From Liriodendron chinense (lineage: Eukaryota > Streptophyta > Magnoliopsida > Magnoliales > Magnoliaceae), in assembly GCA_003013855.2 (NCBI GenBank), contig PVNU02004166.1, positions 62,001 to 126,000 of the forward strand: a stretch of 64,000 nt of DNA, read 5' to 3'. The notes beneath the pieces are model-generated. The model was not told the origin of the DNA and made no database searches. It worked only from the letters and a program-made list of their open reading frames with translations. Positions 52,891 through 63,946 of this stretch are shown here, piece after piece. The position numbers and the translations under genes were made by a program. Position 1 is the first letter of the stretch. Every line of letters begins with the position of its first letter.

Positions 52891-53346
52891 TGTCATCCAT
52901 GAGAATATACGAGGATTAAACTAGACTTTCAAGTATTCGATCGATTCTGTGAAGTAGAGACCGTACTTCGGTACGGGCAGTGTGTGGGGTGCTTAACCTC
53001 TTCCCACCCTGTAACCGTGATCCCTTACCTTGAATCTTTGGCCGCAGATCAAAAGGAGTCATTTTAGAGGAAGGAATCTTCGGATCCCCTTCTCTAACGT
53101 TTCTACGGGGTCTAGCCGACTGTAGATTCGAAGTAATTGGCTAGTGGCGACTCTGGTCCTTATACAAACTCATTTTAACACATCCGGCTTAACACGACAA
53201 CTAAACAAAGCCCTCGAGAACGAGGCAAGCCAGTGGCAGCAAACGGCGATTTCGCACTCACGCATCCTCGTCTCCATCTTTTCCCGAAAGGGAAAAGGGA
53301 CGAGAACATCATCGTGTGGGAGCGCGGAAACGGCGAGGGTCCACAG

Positions 53347-53366
53347 AATGACGACTCCACTGGGGA
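53347..53366 (+). other. Probable primer-binding site of the Tat element
   Basis: TGACGACTCCACTGGGGATT follows the presumed LTR end GGTCCACA by three bases. Plant Tat elements usually have TGGCGACTCC..GGGGA here, so one G-to-A change is inferred. The tRNA identity is not determined. Confidence 0.5.
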
Positions 53367-53644
53367 TTTGCTAGTCCCACTAGTCGTGATCCGACTTGAA
53401 AAACAGAATCCTTCCCGTACTTGAAAGTCACTAATCCTCATACAATCTCATCTGCATAGCATTCTACCCAAAACAAACAAAAAAATAGAAAATCCCAAAA
53501 CCAGAGAAAAAAAAAAAAGGAGAGAAAATCCCTAAAACCCAAAAAGAGTAGAGTATAGTCCTCACCATTGCGCCTCCTCGGGCTCAACGTGTTCGGAAAC
53601 AACTTCCCTTCCGCAGCATAATCCGCACTCGGGCTCAGCGAGCC

Positions 53645-56599
53645 ATGTTCGACCACGAAGAAGAAACTCATCTCTTCCCTGCTCTTGAGATGACCGAAGC
53701 GCAACCTCCAGCGCAACAGCCCATTGATAATACGCCAATCATACAAGAATTGGCACAAGGAATGAGAGCAATACAAGAAATGCTCTTGCAATTCATGCAA
53801 GCACGAGCCACCGCAGCAGCCAACAATCAGGTTGGCCCAGTTCAGCAGTCTCAGCAACCATGCCGGGTCCTTCCGGCCTCCAGTTCAAATCAAGCACAAC
53901 CATCGGAGTCTGCCCAAGACTACCGACTGCAGCCGTCTCAGCCCTTCGCTATGGGGCAGCCTTCTCAATACCTTCCTGCAACGACAGGGCCATCTCAGAG
54001 TGCTCCCGTTGCAGGGACTTCCAGTCAGCTTCCAATCAATCTTGCAAACAACAGTCTCAGTAGATCTCAACATGTCCCCACCGATGGGATTTCAATTCAA
54101 TTTCCAGCAACAGGGACAGCACTGGCGAATGCCCACAATGGGGGTCAGTCTCAAGCCCACATCAATCAGCGGACAGTGGCGAATACCCAACAAGGGGGTC
54201 ACTTCCTAGCATCTCAGCCTCCTGCAAACAGGAGCACTTTTCAATTCCAGCACATCCCCGCCGATGGGATTCCAGTTAATTTCCAGCAATCTTCAATTCA
54301 GCAAAATCCAGTTAATTTCCAGCAATCTTCAGTTCAGCAATCTCCAGTTAATTTCCAGCAAGTTCCAGTTCAACCTTCAGTACAGTCTCCAATTCAATTA
54401 CAATCCTCTCAAGCACAAGTTCATCAAAATCCAGTTCAGTCATCAAATCAATTTCAGCAACCCGCGGTTGCTTTTCAACAAGCACATAGGGTCGAAGACA
54501 TCGACCACTATGCCGAAGAAGAACGTGCCTTACTCCAGGAGGCACCAGTCGCTCGAACAGATCACTCAGGACTGGACGAGTTGCGGGAGCAGTTCCAGAT
54601 CTTGCAAAATCAGCTTCAGCGACAACAAGGAATTGATCTACCTTCGACCAAGTTCAGAGACTTGTGTCCTTTCCCAGATGCTCAAGTACCTCAAAACTTT
54701 GAGGTTCCAAAATTCAAAAGATACGATGGCAGCGGTTGTCCCACAGCACATCTCAAGGCCTTCTGTGGAGAGCTGAGTGCAATCTCAGGAAATGAAGGAG
54801 CCCTCATACGTTTGTTCCAAAAGTCTCTGAAGGGCGATGCCCTAGATTGGTACACCTCATTGGACTACCACCGCATTAGGACATGGGAACAACTTTCCCA
54901 GGCTTTCGTCGACAGATTCGCGTACAATCTCAACATGGCACCCAGAAGAGCCGACCTCGCAGCTCTCAGGCAAAAGAGTGATGAGACACTATCAGCTTAC
55001 GTGGGACGTTGGGCGAGCTATGGCAGCTCGAATGCGAACGCCTATCGACGACAAAGAACAAATCTCCATGATTGTTCATTCAACATATCCAGGCATATCC
55101 GGGTATCTCATCTCGCATCCATATGTGAATTTCTCACAATTAATCCGTGCTGGAGAGCAAGTCGAAGCAGGAATCCGTGCCGGGACAATCTCCCCATGGC
55201 CTCATCAAGCCACTCCAATCAAAAGGAACAGAGTGGAAGGAAGACCTATCGGGCACGGGAATGGAAACCGCAGTGGTTCTCCTCCCCGCCCAACAGAGGT
55301 AAACAACATCAACACCACTGCTCAAGGAAATCAACATGCTCCCCCACAGGGACGTCAACAGTATCAGCAAAATCAAGTTCAGCATCAGCCTCAGCGGTAT
55401 CAGCCACAATCGAATCCTCAACCTCAACCACCTCGACAACAACAGCAGTTTAGAGGAAACGGTCAATACTCATATCAAAATAGGCAAAACTACAGAGAGT
55501 TCAGGAAATTTACTCCCCTCTCTCAGCCACTCAGTCAAGTCATGGCTACTCTGGTGCAGAAGCAGTTACTTACTCTAATGACACCTCGGCCTCCGCCTCA
55601 TCCTCTGCCACCAAACTACCGAGAAAATGAGTATGTGCCTATCATCAAGGGCGTGGCCACACCACTGATCGATGCTATACCTTGAAGAATGCCATACAAG
55701 ACCTAATTGATGACCGCAAGATCGTCATCTCGGTCCCTGGAACTTCTCCAGCAGCTTCCACCAACATCCTTCAGAATCCTTTGCCTCAGCACCCAACGAA
55801 CCCTAGTTCGTCTCGTGGCCCTGCAGTCAATAGTATAGAAGAAGGAGACCATCTCGATCGCTTCTTCTCCCCCATCCAATCCATTCATGCCTACACTTAT
55901 GGGCCAACAAATCCTCCTCCGATCATGCAAGGGGCAAGTCTCTCCCCTCCTTCAGTCCTCGAGCCAGTAGTACTCGAAGGAGCACTTCCATACAATGTGC
56001 CAGTTGTGCAAGGGACATCTTACGGCCCCTCATGTTGGGAACCAGTCGTACTAGAAGAAGCACAGTCACACATCGAGCCCACATACGAACCTGTCGTCTT
56101 GCAAGGGGCAATCTCAGCACAGGGACAATACAATTCACAATGGAGGAACCATACTCATCAACAGCAAGAACCCACTGTATTGGAAGGAGCTCCTCCAGTT
56201 GAGCCAGTCATATTGCAAGGGGCAAATCCCGGAGGCGTGTCAATCACACTACGACAGCTGGGACGAACAGAGAAACCTCCTGCCATATCAAGAGGACCAG
56301 TATTCATTCCATGGGAGCCTCCTGCTCCAGGAACAGTCAAACCAGGACCGCGACCCTATGTGATCTATGAAGACAAGCCTCGATATTACCCCTTCAGCAC
56401 AGGCAACAATGTAGTCCTTAAGGCAAAAGCTCCATACGAGGAAGATCTGGTACCCACACCGGCACCGTTGCAAGAACCGGTGCTCCTAGAAGGCAAAAGG
56501 GAGGAAAACTACAAAGAGGTCCCATGGCACTATCCAGAGTGTGCGGAAGTGGGAAACATGAATCCCAATGGGCGTTGCATCCGAAGAGAATCAGAATAG
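53645..56599 (+). pseudogene. Tat gag polyprotein with CCHC-like knuckle and Pro-rich spacer
   Basis: The start ATG is at 53645 (MFDHEEETHLFPALEM). Residues ~20-300 are very Gln/Ser/Pro-rich, with FQQSS(V/I)QQ.PVN repeats. The retrotransposon gag core begins near 54650: FRDLCPFPDAQVPQNFEVPK, FKRYDGSGCPTAHLKAF, LIRLFQKSLKGDALDWY, WEQLSQAFVDRF. A +1 in the G-run at 55011-55013 moves the frame, and a -1 near 55628-55630 restores it, so the CX2HX4HX4C knuckle (CAYHQGRGHTTDRC, 55634-55675) and IQDLIDDRKIVI read in the original frame. A spacer follows with recurrent EPV(V/I)L(E/Q)GA motifs to a TAG at 56597. Gag packages element RNA. Only small indels and one stop break it. Confidence 0.85.
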
Positions 56600-57763
56600 A
56601 GGAGATCCCAAAGGCGCTCTTTCAGGTCTCGGTAACAAAAATGAAGCCGCATACGATGTGGCAACTCAGCTTAAGTCAATCCTGCACAAATCTCAGTATG
56701 GGAACTACTCTGCACATCTCGCATACACTGAGAAATGTTTGCCAAAACCTTGAACGATGCTCACGTCTCCTCCGATACGGCACCAGAGATGATTGCATTG
56801 ATGATTGGACAGCTCCTGGCTCCGCGCGCCATCACCTTCACCGATAATGAGCTGCCACCAGAAGGACGTGATCATGGGTGATCCCTCAACATAGCCTTAC
56901 GATACAAAGACCTCTGTGTCCCACTGGTCCTTATCGATAACGGCTCAAGCTTAAACGTCTGCCCACTTCAGACTGCAGAACGTCTGGGAATCAATCCTTC
57001 TTCATTCCGACCCAGCACCATATGCGTCAGAGCATTCGACAACACCTGCCGATCAGTGGAAGGGGAGGTCGACATAGAGGTACAGATAGGTCCTAAAATC
57101 TCTACCATCACATTCCAAATTCTGGATATATCAGCCTCTTTCAACATGTTGCTCGGATGACCTTGGCTGCACAAGGTTGGAGCTGTGCCATCAACCCTGC
57201 ATCAACGAGTGAAGTATATCTGTGGAAATCAAGTGATCTCTATCCGTGCAGAGAAGGAGCTCATCATTCCTTTCAATGCTGCTGCCACTGAACCAGACAT
57301 CCCGGTCATCGATATCCAGCACTCTGAAGAAGACATCCCGTTTCACAGTTTCGAATTCGAGACTGTGAACTCTATCGCCAAGCCAGAACCGATAAGGGTG
57401 GACCGTGTCTTTTCACCAACAGAACGTCTGAGTCTCAAATACCGAATGAAGAATCACTTCAAGTCCAGAAAGGTACCACTGGTATATAACCAACGCAAAT
57501 GGGGACTCGGATACAAGGCAACCTTCATGGACAAAAGGAGGAAGAAATTTCGGTGCTCACCCATCCAATTCGTCAAGCCAGGAGAACCTTGCAAAGATCC
57601 AGGAGGGAATCAACCGACTGCACTACACAAAGGCCTCCCGATGAGCCTAGTTTGGGCCACGTGGCCCCCCATTCGATGGGATCAGATTCTCGAACCATCT
57701 AAGCCTCCAGAAGAAGAAGGAAATGATGAAGACGAAGAAGGAACTCAAAGACAGCAGCTTTAG
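56600..57763 (+). pseudogene. Tat aspartic protease region with TGA interruptions
   Basis: In the gag frame the reading gives AKTLNDAHVSSDTAPEMI and APRAITFTDNELPPEGRDH, then the protease active-site strand LVLIDNGSSLNVCPL. It continues with CVRAFDNTCRSVEGEVDIE, ITFQILDISASFNMLLG, PSTLHQRVKYI and a downstream RKWGLGYKATF stretch that may be a G-patch remnant. TGA codons interrupt at 56729, 56879 and 57158. The last sits where relatives have Arg (LLG-R-PW), so CGA-to-TGA transition is likely. A one-base shift occurs near 56690. TAG ends the frame at 57761. The enzyme would process the polyprotein. Confidence 0.8.
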
Positions 57764-57784
57764 GACCAGGTTACCCTGACACCT

Positions 57785-57985
57785 GCTCCCAACCAGGGGC
57801 ACAACCTGCCCACGTCAGCATCAATCAACCAGGGGCACAACCTGCCCACTTCAATCAGCCAGGGGCACAACCTGCCCACTTCAATCAGCAAGGGGCACAA
57901 CTTGCCCATCTCAGCACCAATTAGCAAGGGGCACGACTTGCCCATCTCTGCAGAATCAACATCAACCAGCCAGGGGCAGAAGCAG
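57785..57985 (+). repeat. AGGGGCACAACCTGCCCA tandem repeat between protease and RT
   Basis: Five to six imperfect copies of a ~33-39 base unit carry AGGGGCACAACCTGCCCA. In the gag frame they read as GHNLPTSIS(N/S)Q repeated. The surrounding frame (57766-58384) is open to a TGA at ~58382 and then gives way to the RT frame. In Ogre-type relatives this gap is spliced or read through; neither is shown here. Confidence 0.8.
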
Positions 57986-58253
57986 CCCATCCATTGGGCC
58001 AAGAAAGGGAAGTGGCCAGCCCTAGATTGGTCTGATGTCCAGATTCCAAACTTGTGTCTAGCCGTAGAACCAAACGAACTGCAATGCGAAGTAAGTGATC
58101 CGGGAGGTACTGAGTACGACTCAGATCTCGAACCCGACCAGCGAGAAATCATGGTCATTGGGCCAGACCATGATTCTTCGCCCAAAGCATCAACCCCCAC
58201 CTCTTCAGGGGAGGAAGTGTGGGGTCCTGAATGGTCATCCGTTCCCCTAACTT

Positions 58254-61200
58254 TTGAATCAGCCAAAGAGCCATCTGAGGGCTCTGGCTTCAAAAAAAAA
58301 TGCCTGTTTAAGCAGCGACCGGAACTTTGGAACAAGTTGGGCTCAATCATGGTCTGCAATACCCACTTGTTCAAAGTCCCATGAATTTCGAAAATCCAAA
58401 AAAATCAAAAACTTTCAAAAGCCAAAAACATCTAGCATTTCAATTTCAGAAAAATCTCAAAAATCAAAAAATATTTCTTTTCCTGCATTCAATAGTGTGC
58501 CAAGTTCGTCTAAAGAGTCACATGAGTTTGAAGTCGAATCATATAATTTCGACATCGAATTAGACTTCGAGCTCATGGGTCTGGACGAAGCTCGGGATGA
58601 GGAAGATGATGATCCAGCTCCCGAACTAGAGGATCTCCTCAAAAAGTTCGAATCTAAAGCCAATGTTGTAGCCGATGATTTCGAGATAGTAAACTTGGGG
58701 ACGCCTGAGATCCCTAGGGAAGTACGCATTGGAAAATCGTTGCCACCTGAGATGAAACAGAAAATGATAGAGTTCCTAGCTCCAAGATTATCCAACTTCG
58801 CGTTCTCATTTGAAGACATGTCGGGGCTCGATGAAGAGCTCGTTGTACACCATCTGCCAACCAAGGCAGATATGAAGCCAGTGAAGCAGAAACTTCGAAG
58901 AATGAAGCCAGAATGGGCTCTGAAAGTCCGAGATGAAGTCATCAAGCAGTACAACGTGGGATTCTTGGTAGTCTCCAACTACCCTGAATGGCTCGCCAAC
59001 ATCGTGCCAGTACCAAAGAAGGACGGCAAGGTTCGAATGTGCATCGACTTTCGAGATCTCAACAAAGCCAGTCCTAAAGATGACTTCCCTTTGCCACATA
59101 TCGACACTCTGGTCGACAACACTGCTGGATACAAGATCTTCTCATTCATGGACGGGTTCTCAGGTTACAATCAGATCAAGATGGCCGTCGAAGATCGCGA
59201 CAAGACATCGTTCATCACTCCCTGGGGAACCTTCTGTTACAGGGTAATGCCGTTCGGTCTGAAGAACGCAGGAGCAACATATCAGCGAGCAATGACAGCA
59301 TTATTCCACGACAAGATGAACAAAGAGCTTGAAGTATATGTGGACGACATGATCGTCAAATCTCGCACAATTGAAGGACACTTTGAAGATTTGAAGAAAT
59401 TATTCAACAGATTAGAAAAGTACAAGCTCCGTCTCAACCCTCAGAAATGTGTCTTCGGTGCAATGGGAGGAAAGCTCCTCGGCTTTATGGTGAGCGAGGA
59501 TGGCATCAGGGTCGACAAGACCAAAACCAGAGCAATCATCGAGATGCCCCCTCCTAGAACAGAAAAAGAAATTCGTGGCTTCCTCGGCAGAATTCAATAC
59601 ATCAGTCGCTTCATCGCACAGCTCACACCTATTTGCGAGCCCATTTTCAAGCTCCTTCGAAAGAACGTTCCGAAGGAATGGAATGAGGATTGCCAAGTCG
59701 CCTTCGACCGCATCAAGAAATATCTCATGAATCCTCTAGTCCTAGTGCCGCCCGCTCCCGGACGACCACTATTGTTATACATCTCGGTAGCAGCAGAAGC
59801 CATAGGCTGTGTCCTCGGCCAGCACGACGAGACCGGGAAGAAGGAACAAGCAATATACTATTTGAGTCGAAAGTTCACCGATTATGAGACCAGGTATTCC
59901 CCGATCGAGAAGACTTGCCTCGCCCTAGTCTGGGCAACTCAGCGACTCTGTCAATACATGATTGCATTCCCTATTCTCCTCCTCGCTCACATGGATCCGC
60001 TCAAGTACCTGTTCGAGAAGCCGGCACTCACTGGAAGGATAGCTAAATGGCAGCTACTCCTGTCTGAGTTCGACATCACCTATGTCACTCAGAAGGCAAT
60101 CAAGGGACAGGCCCTCGCCGGTCATCTTGCCGCCCACTCCCTCCTGGATTATCAACTGCTCAAGACATTCTTCCCTGATGAAGATCTCTTGCTTATTGAA
60201 GAAGAAGAAAAGAAGAAAGGAGAGTGGATGTTATTCTTCGACGGCGCAGCAAATTCTAAAGGGAGTGGTATTGGAGCAATCCTCTACTCTCCATATGACG
60301 TCCCTATTCCTATCTCAAGGCGCATAGCGTTCGAGTGCACCAACAACATGGCAGAGTACGAAGCATGCATCGCTGGCTTAAGGGAAGCCATAATCTTGGG
60401 CGTCAAGAAGCTACGAGTGTTTGGAGACTCACAGCTTATCATCAATCAGACCAATGGCGAATGGAAGACCAAAGACGAGAAGTTGATACCATATCATGTG
60501 TATCTTGACAATCTGATCGAAGAATTCAAGGAAATCACCTTCTCATACATGCCCAGAGCTAAGAACCAGTTTGCAGATGCTCTCGCCACACTGGCATCAA
60601 TGCTCGAGATACCAAAAGGAGCTTCAGAATGGGAGCTCACAGTCGAAGTTCAAGATGAACCTGCTTTTTTCCTGCAAATAGAAGAAGCCGAAGCTGTCCC
60701 TGACAAACCCTGGTATGCCGACATCAAGCAATATCTCGAAACCCGGGAGTATCCAGAGTCAGCAACAGCAACAGATTGCCGAACCATCCAGCGTTTGGCC
60801 AGCCAGTTCACCATCAGTGGCGAAGTTCTTTACAAGCGATCCTATAATCACATCCTCCTTCGATGCGTCGATGAAGCAGAAGCTGCAAAGATCATGGGAG
60901 AAATACACGAAGGAATCTGTGGCCCACACATGAACGGGCACATGATGGCGAAGAAGATTTTACGACTCGGCTACTATTGGCTCACCATGGAGACAGACTG
61001 TTGCCAGCACGTCAGAAAATGCTTCAAGTGTCAGGAGCATGCGAATCAAATCCATGCCCCCTCATCAGAATTATACAGCCTGACTACCCCCTGGCCCTTC
61101 TCCATGTGGGGGCTCGACATCATCGGCAAGATCAGTCCCAAAGCATCAAATGGTCATGAGTACATACTTGTGGCAGTCGACTACTTCACCAAGTGGGTAG

Positions 61201-61961
61201 AGGCAGCCTCCTACACCACGATTGCAGTATCTCAAGTGATCAAATTCATGAAGAACAACATCATATGCCGGTATGGAATCCCCAATGCTATCATCACAGA
61301 TAATGGGACCCCGTTCGTCAATAAGAAGATGGATGACTTCCTCAGCAAATTCAAGATCCAACGTCATCGATCAAGCCCCTACCGTCCCCAGATGAATGGT
61401 GGGGTAGAAGCCGCAAACAAGATAATCGTCAGGATACTCGAGAAGATGGTCGTGACCTATCGAGATTGGTCAGATATGCTCCCATATACACTTTGGGCCT
61501 ATCGAACGTCTGTACGGTCTGCTACGGGCGTTACTCCTTTCGAGCTTACCTATGGAATGGAAGTAGTCCTACCAGTCGAGGTGGAAATACCATCATTACG
61601 GGTATTACTAGAAAGCGGAATTGAAGAAGGAGAATGACAACGGGCCAGATTTGATCAGTTGCAGCTAGCAGATGAAAAGCGCATGCGTGCACTAAGTCAT
61701 TCACAGTGCTATCAGAAAAGGATCGCTCGGGCTTACAACAAGAGAATCCGAAAAAGAAGTTTCAAGGTAGGCGACATGGTCATGAAGAAGATTCTACCGT
61801 CGCACCTTTCAGATCCCAGAGGAAAGTTCAAACCCTCGTGGGACGGGCCGCTGATCGTCAGAGAAGTACTTCCTGGAGGCGCCCTCAGACTCACCAGCAT
61901 GAGAGGGGTGGATCTTCCTGAGCCAACCAACGCCGACAACGTGAAGATCTTTCACGGGTAA
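58254..61961 (+). pseudogene. Tat pol: RT, RNase H, aRNase H, integrase (one stop)
   Basis: An 1127-codon open frame to a TGA at 61635-61637 continues in frame to 61961. After an acidic lead (DEARDEEDDDPAPELEDLL, ~residue 115), RT shows VPVPKKDGKVRMCIDFRDLN, MPFGLKNAGATYQRAM and YVDD (59337-59348). RNase H follows (IYYLSRKFTDYETRY, LAHMDPLKYLFEKP), then a second RNase H with its acidic residues (MLFFDGAANSKGSG, NNMAEYEAC, GDSQLIINQ, NQFADALA). Integrase has the zinc residues (GEIHEGICGPHMNGH, CFKCQEH) and DDE (WGLDIIG, IITDNGTPFVN, NGGVEAANK), then SFKVGDMVMKKIL and WDGPLIVREV at the C-terminus. Apart from the single stop the catalytic residues look intact. It makes and integrates element DNA. 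Confidence 0.92.
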
Positions 61962-62428
61962 GTCATTCCGACCTTATCAACGGTTACTTTAATAGAGCTG
62001 AAGTCAAGAGGTCGAAGCTAAGACCTCTGAGAAATCATTCCCGTCCACCAACAAGTGTTTCAAATAAGGGAATTCAAAAAGAGAAAAATACAAAAAAAGA
62101 GACAAAAAAAAGAAAGAATACAAAAGAAAAAGAAAAAGAAAAAAAAAAAGAAGAAAAGAGAAAGAAAAAGGGAAGCCAAAACAAGGCACCCAAGAAGAAA
62201 TCAGTCCAAGAAGAAACACAGTCATCCATCCATTCATCTCAGAGGGGTCTTTAGCAAAGACCGACAGCTCTATTATCGTAACTCAGGATAAGGGCTGAAA
62301 GACTGCCATCGGCCAGCAACGACGGATTCCCGACCTCTAGCCGCCGCAGTTATCCAGAGATCCAAAAAAAAAAAAAAAAAAAAAGAAGAAGAGAAAAAGA
62401 AAATGTGTGCCTAAACAAAGAGGGCGGA
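61962..62428 (+). other. Tat 3' untranslated region with polypurine tracts
   Basis: Two strongly purine-rich stretches (62068-62178 and 62358-62402, mainly A with GAA) follow pol. Either could hold a secondary polypurine primer, but no LTR start (TGTAGACACC) follows within the window. Confidence 0.6.
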
Positions 62429-62650
62429 GTGAAAACCCGAAAAGGCGCTCCGAGTAAAAACAGTGGGCATACAGCGGACTTGGTGAAAACCCGAAAGGGC
62501 GCCGAGGGTAAAAACAGCATAGCTGCCAAGGGGCAGGCAAGATCAAACACCCGGGACGTGGTGAAAACCCGAAAGGGCGCAACGGGCAAAAATGACGGGA
62601 AAAGGCCGGCTATTGTGAAAACTCGAAAGAGCACTGCAGGCAAAAATGGC
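62429..62650 (+). repeat. Four GTGAAAACCCGAAAGGGC repeats in Tat 3' region
   Basis: The unit GTGAAAACCCGAAA(A)GGCGC...GG(G/C)(T/A)AAAAA(C/T) starts at 62429, 62483, 62561 and 62615. The spacings 54, 78 and 54 are all multiples of three. One frame reads VKTRKGA.(S/G)KN at each unit, but it has no ATG start. On the other strand the same units read RPFGFSP. Confidence 0.85.
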
Positions 62651-63097
62651 TCAAAAAGAAAAAGAAAAAAAAATAAAAGTGCAGGTACCAGGAAATCAGA
62701 CAATTCAGGTCGGTTCGAGCCGTCGCAGTTTAAGAACAAGAAGAAGGGCAGTCAGGAGCGAAGAACTCTGTAAATTCTGACAATCTCAAGAAGCAACAGT
62801 TTCCATTGCCTACACCTCTAGGGAACCAAAGGATTAAGCAAGTCAAATCTCGAGACATCGGTCAAAGCATTGGCCGAGCCCCAGTTCTGATTCCTATATC
62901 CCGACACAAAATCCAGACACACTCACAAGACCACTCATGGCACAGTAGATTTTCAAACAGTTTTCTGTTTTCAAGTAAATGCATCATATTTCTTTTACAC
63001 GTATCATATCATCTTTTTAAAAAAAAAAAAATACAAATTTTTTTTTCATCATCATCAATCATATATGCAAAAAAGAATGTGCAGGTGGCCAACACAA

Positions 63098-63946
63098 TCA
63101 ATCTCTACCTTCCTCCTCGGCCATATCAGGTAAGTCTTCTGATTCATAAAAAGATAGCCTCTCTCTCAACCTGCTCACCTTCATACGCAGGTAATGCGCC
63201 TCATCGCGCTCAAGGGTACGAATCACTGTCTCCTCATCAGACAATCTCTGATCGGCAGCCAATCTCCTCGACATCATCTCACAATGATACCGAAGTGCAG
63301 AGATCTCAGACAGCAGATGGCCATGAGTGGCCAAAAGGAAGCAAGGATCGATAAACGGGCGTTCCTCAAAGGGTTCATATGAACCATATGAAGAGCCAGC
63401 ATCTCCAAGGATATCCTGCTCATCCTCGTCAACAGTCTGGTGCCAACAAGGGATACGTCGATACAAAGACTGCTCAGCAACCCAGTACTGCTATGGGGCG
63501 GTCGCCATCGGAAAAGTCCGCAGCTCAAAACCCAGCAAATCAGCAGTCAAGTAACTCGCCCAAGAACAATCAATCCGGGTCCTAAAGTCAGAGGATCTGG
63601 ATGGAAGTGCTCGACGCCCGATACCCGTGAAAGCGAAAAGAGGAACATCCTGCTCGTACCCAAACTGCCGCAGGAACGAAATGGGATGATAAGAAAAGTA
63701 GGATCGAAAGCCTACTAACATCAGAGGAAGGCGGTGTGCATCGCAAAGCACTGGAGGAAGTGAAAGCCAAGATGACTCCCAACGAACATTCCAGTCACGA
63801 AGTTCAGCGAACATCATGCGATACAAGGGCTCGCTCATCCTAGCCGTATAAGGAAGAAACTCCATGATGTGTCGCATAAGGTTTGGGCGACGAGTGTCAG
63901 GAAAAGGTACAGGAACAGTCAGCGAAAGACGCTCCCATAGCCAGAC
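63098..63946 (-). pseudogene. Antisense ORF resembling plant mobile domain (PMD)
   Basis: Read on the minus strand, an apparent exon begins at 63946 after an acceptor (pyrimidine tract, GTGATCAG|GTC). It gives VWLWERLSLTVPVPFPD, then LPYTARMSEPLYRMMFAELRDW, LMLVGFRSYFSYHPISFL and RQFGYEQDVPLFAFTG. The pattern LQLW.WER..R at the start and a Y.P..V.RQFG.(V/D)Q.(I/V)P-like end is that of the plant mobile domain found in MAIN/MAIL1 proteins and in many retroelements. A TAG at 63493-63491 interrupts. The frame then stays open to 63098 as an acidic and coiled-coil tail (LRMKVSRLRERLSFY). The upstream exon(s) lie beyond 64000. Antisense ORFs are known in Tat elements; the PMD assignment is from pattern only. 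Confidence 0.6.

Larger units (their letters stand above)
51682..53343 (+). mobile_element. 5' LTR of the Tat element
   Basis: It begins TGTAGACACCCCACC at 51682. A near-duplicate start (TGGTAGACACCCCACC) is at 51571, so the true start may be there. A TATA box is at 52152. The LTR probably ends in GGTCCACA at ~53343, just before the primer-binding site. It includes a GAGTCAACCCG minisatellite and 143-bp tandem repeats. Length ~1.66 kb. The end cannot be confirmed without the 3' LTR. An alternative end is near 53142, where TGGCGACTCTGG also looks like a primer site. Confidence 0.65.

Noticed and set aside
53438..53857. 139-codon minus-strand open frame at the start of Tat gag
   Set aside because: It is a shadow of the gag start and leader, with Phe-rich low-complexity sequence and no family resemblance.
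58457..59099. Minus-strand frames opposite the Tat RT start
   Set aside because: They are complementary shadows of the acidic and RT coding sequence.
62055..62291. Lysine-rich plus-strand frame after Tat pol
   Set aside because: It is created by the A-rich polypurine tract and has no conserved pattern.
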